Below are positions 32,431 through 34,659 of a stretch of 34,659 bases of DNA, in pieces; the stretch's first letter is position 1, and every line of letters begins with the position of its first letter. Below the pieces are notes generated by a model. The model was not told the origin of the DNA and did no database searches. It saw nothing but the letters and a program-made list of their open reading frames with translations. The position numbers and the translations under genes were made by a program. Location of the stretch: assembly GCA_934271085.1 (NCBI GenBank), contig CAKQQU010000014.1:1-34659 (forward strand), written 5' to 3'. Origin of the DNA: an uncultured Bacillota bacterium (lineage in GTDB: Bacteria > Bacillota > Dehalobacteriia > UBA4068).

Positions 32431-34659
32431 ATGGAAAATAAACTAGATGATCTGATGAAAACCCTGGCTGAATGCTGTGATGAACTGCACGCCCCCGCAA
32501 TTAGCGAGGCGGATATTCAACGTATCATTACAGAGGCCAAGGCTGATATTGCCCAATGTTCCTTAGAGCTTGAGCAGGCACAGAAAACCATCGTCTTGAC
32601 AGAGCAGCAGCTCAGCGCTGTTAAATCGGCCAGAGAGGCCAGTGAGGCTCAGGCAGCTACAGCAGCGGCAGAGGAGAATGACGCGCGGATAGCTGTGGAA
32701 ACAGCCCGGAAAATGCTGGAAGACGCCACCCGGATCAATGTTGCCGCCAACAAAGATACGGCAAATATTCTGCAGCGGGCTGCCGCAGTATTGGAAGATA
32801 CCATTAAATCCGCCAATGATCTTTATGAGCAGAAGGTCGAACAGCGTAAGGCCGCAGATCAGGCAACTGTACGTATTTTCGCCACAGAGAAGGCCATAGA
32901 TTATGCTGCTGCCCGGGCATATACTACCGAAGGTATCCGCCTGAAAGAAAAAATCACTGCTGAAAAAATAGCGGAGATAAAAGAAGCGGAAAGCAGTGTG
33001 CTTGTTTGGCAAAGAAAACTGGATCAGCTGGCTCACCAGAGGGATACCGCTTGCTTTGAGGATGATATAGAGCGTTTTCAGAATGCTTTGGCTGTGGCAG
33101 AGCAGCGTATTGCCGATAATGAACAGGCAGAGATCCAGGAAAAGGCTGCGGTAGAGGCCCAGCAGGATGCGGAAAAGGCAGCCTGTTCCCAGCGTATAGA
33201 TGAGCTGACCGCTCAGCGCAAGATCAAGGAAGATGAAAAATCTGCCAAGGCCGAGGAGCTTGCTTTGGCAAACGCGGAGGAAGCCAGCTGCCTGGATGTG
33301 AGCAAAATGGCTGCCGAAGAGGTAGCGGCTATTGCGGCTGAAACAGAACAGGTTATCAAGGATGGCCAGAACGAAAAAGAAGCATCTTATACCAAATGGG
33401 ATGCAGGCATAGAGAATATACGTCAGGAGGGTTCCCGGAAAAAGTTGGCTTATCTGGCTGTGGAGGAAAAGGCTATTACTGCCAATTCCCGGTTGGAAGA
33501 TATGAAACAGCAGGCAGATTCTTTGCGCCAGCAGATAGCTTGTGCTATTGAAGAAGAAAAATCTGCCCGTGATGCAGCCGAGGTGGCCAGAAGGCTGGCA
33601 GATAATACCAGCAAGATCCGCAGTACCATAGGTCAGCAGAGCGCAGATCTGCTTTTCCAGGCACAGCAGGTATTAAGCGAATCTGCGGAAGCTGCCGACG
33701 CTTTGATGAAACAGAAGCAGGAGGCCCGGCTGGCTGTTGAAAAACAGGGGCGGGAAATAGATGAAAAAGTTTCCGCCGGTCAACTGGATGTTTCTCTGGC
33801 GCAGCGCCAGGCGGCTGAGGCCAAGTCTGCCTGGGAGAATCAGGAAGATCTTTTGAAGCGGGAGATCGTTACGGTAGACCAGGCCAAAAGTGAATTGAGC
33901 AATGCTTTTGATCTGAAGGTACAGAACTATCAGGAAAAACTTGCCGCTGCCCAGTCGGTTGCCGCTGAGAAAAAGGAGGCTATTGTCAGGGCTAAAGAGA
34001 AGGTGCGCTCTTTGGAAAGCGCTATTCTGGCTTTGGAACAGTCGATAAAGAATTGTGATAATGAGATAGCAGCTGTCCGCAGTAAGACTGAGGATGCCTG
34101 CGTTGCTTATAAAGCAGCCAGCCAGGGGCGTCTGTCCGCTATCTTTGAGGCAAAACAAAGCGCGGTGGATGACGCTGCTTATCAGCGCAATAAATTAGCT
34201 GATGTACATGCGGCTATGGCAAATATGTCGCGGGAAGAAGAAAAGCTGCAAGAGGAACTGGCGGCAGCGGAAGATAAGGTAAAGGTGCTTATTGATTCTG
34301 CGGCACAGCAGATCATGGCTGCAGAGGCTGATGTGGAACAGCGCCGTCAGGCTGAAGAGGAAGCTCATAAGGCTTCTGATGAGGTCGCTTCCTATGTGGA
34401 AACTTTGGATATTGCTACCGGCTATGAATATGCCAGCCCGGAAATAACGATACCGGCAGCTGAGGCTGAAGCTGGGGAAGAGGCAGCGGAAGAAGCTGCT
34501 GAGACCGAAGCCGTGGAAGAGGCGGTGGAAGAAGCTGTTGAGGCCGAGCCCGTGGAAGAGGCAGTGGAAGAAGCCGCTGAGACCGAGCCTGCGGAAGAGG
34601 CGGTAGAAGAAGCTGTTGAGGCCGAGCTCGCGGAAGAAGCAGCGGAAGAAGCCGCTGAG
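32431..34659 (+). CDS. large Ala/Glu-rich coiled-coil protein with repeat tail (3' end outside window)
   Basis: The frame opens at ATG 32431 (AAGGCGG at 32415-32421) and stays open to the last base: 743 codons with no stop. The N-terminus (MENKLDDLMKTLAECCDEL) has no signal peptide and no membrane helix is seen, so it is probably cytoplasmic, or its anchor lies beyond the window. Residues 23-669 contain no proline and almost no aromatic clusters. They are dominated by Ala, Glu, Gln, Lys and Asp in heptad-like order, predicting a coiled coil of about 645 residues, roughly 95 nm if one continuous helix. At residue 670 (YASPEITIP) it changes into a 13-residue tandem repeat of Ala/Glu/Val that continues past the edge. 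No domain is recognised. SMC-like, TolA-like or filament-forming roles are all possible; none is supported by a motif such as a P-loop. Confidence 0.85.
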   Translation, partial: MENKLDDLMKTLAECCDELHAPAISEADIQRIITEAKADIAQCSLELEQAQKTIVLTEQQLSAVKSAREASEAQAATAAAEENDARIAVETARKMLEDATRINVAANKDTANILQRAAAVLEDTIKSANDLYEQKVEQRKAADQATVRIFATEKAIDYAAARAYTTEGIRLKEKITAEKIAEIKEAESSVLVWQRKLDQLAHQRDTACFEDDIERFQNALAVAEQRIADNEQAEIQEKAAVEAQQDAEKAACSQRIDELTAQRKIKEDEKSAKAEELALANAEEASCLDVSKMAAEEVAAIAAETEQVIKDGQNEKEASYTKWDAGIENIRQEGSRKKLAYLAVEEKAITANSRLEDMKQQADSLRQQIACAIEEEKSARDAAEVARRLADNTSKIRSTIGQQSADLLFQAQQVLSESAEAADALMKQKQEARLAVEKQGREIDEKVSAGQLDVSLAQRQAAEAKSAWENQEDLLKREIVTVDQAKSELSNAFDLKVQNYQEKLAAAQSVAAEKKEAIVRAKEKVRSLESAILALEQSIKNCDNEIAAVRSKTEDACVAYKAASQGRLSAIFEAKQSAVDDAAYQRNKLADVHAAMANMSREEEKLQEELAAAEDKVKVLIDSAAQQIMAAEADVEQRRQAEEEAHKASDEVASYVETLDIATGYEYASPEITIPAAEAEAGEEAAEEAAETEAVEEAVEEAVEAEPVEEAVEEAAETEPAEEAVEEAVEAELAEEAAEEAAE
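34456..34659 (+). repeat. 39-bp tandem repeat encoding a 13-residue acidic unit
   Basis: Five full units at 34456-34494, 34495-34533, 34534-34572, 34573-34611 and 34612-34650, plus a partial unit to the window end. Each encodes a variant of A-A/V-E-x-E-x-x-E-E-A-x-E-E. Units alternate between an AAETE and an AVEAE form, giving a 78-bp higher-order period. It lies within the coiled-coil gene and stays in frame. Confidence 0.92.

Noticed and set aside
32563..34158. Minus-strand frames inside the coiled-coil gene (32563-33036, 33673-34158)
   Set aside because: The plus frame is open over the whole stretch with a start and ribosome site and sensible coiled-coil composition. The minus products are Phe/Leu/Ser-rich artefacts of antisense Glu/Lys/Ala codons.
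34456..34659. CRISPR array
   Set aside because: The repeats are directly adjacent without spacers and encode an in-frame 13-residue unit, so they are a protein repeat.

Overview
The window looks like chromosome of an anaerobic Bacillota (Firmicutes) bacterium with roughly balanced base composition. Evidence: strong AAGGAGG-type ribosome sites; housekeeping promoters of the TTGnnn-17-TATAAT kind; a block of sporulation-associated genes (a short DUF2953 gene, ytfJ, dacB-like, spmA, spmB); a glycine decarboxylase split into two P subunits; and the radical-SAM/DUF2344 gene next to RNase G. A member of the Negativicutes (for example an Acidaminococcaceae-like gut anaerobe) is my best guess. That is an inference from gene content, not proof.

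Layout. 1-294: 3' end of a tRNA-binding-domain gene. 596-1567: an AraC/GyrI-type regulator. 1740-4956: DUF2953-like, ytfJ, D-Ala-D-Ala carboxypeptidase, spmA, spmB. 5017-10565: a cell-surface polysaccharide operon with its own promoter. It holds a GT4 glycosyltransferase fused to a CsaB-type pyruvyl transferase (reading frame broken near 6735), a TuaH-like glycosyltransferase, a DUF4330 protein and an O-antigen ligase/polymerase. A convergent UDP-ManNAc dehydrogenase gene (10738-11991, minus) follows, then rlmD. 13448-15256 is an AT-richer islet: a HEAT-like protein, a frame-broken CDP-alcohol phosphatidyltransferase and a membrane polyferredoxin. 15437-16252 is an orphan, membrane-anchored TAXI-like binding protein. 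16546-19041 (minus) is an MBOAT acyltransferase plus SGNH protein pair. 19209-20357 is a YibE/F membrane protein. 20432-27151 is a complete glycine cleavage operon with its lipoylation and reoxidation partners (gcvT, gcvH, gcvPA, gcvPB, lplA, lpd). 27433-32270: DUF362, radical SAM TIGR03960/TIGR03936, short RNase G. 32431 to the window end: a large open reading frame with no stop in the window, encoding a proline-free Ala/Glu-rich coiled-coil protein that runs into 39-bp tandem repeats.

How the parts fit. The 5017-11991 genes, and probably the 16546-19041 O-acylation pair, can build, pyruvylate, polymerise and acylate an envelope glycan. The gcv block is self-contained for oxidising glycine: P, H and T proteins, a salvage ligase that lipoylates H, and its own dihydrolipoyl dehydrogenase. 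The least explained item is the repeat-tailed coiled-coil gene at the right edge. Two genes each appear to lack one base (near 6720-6735 and 14070-14085), which is either true decay or sequence error.
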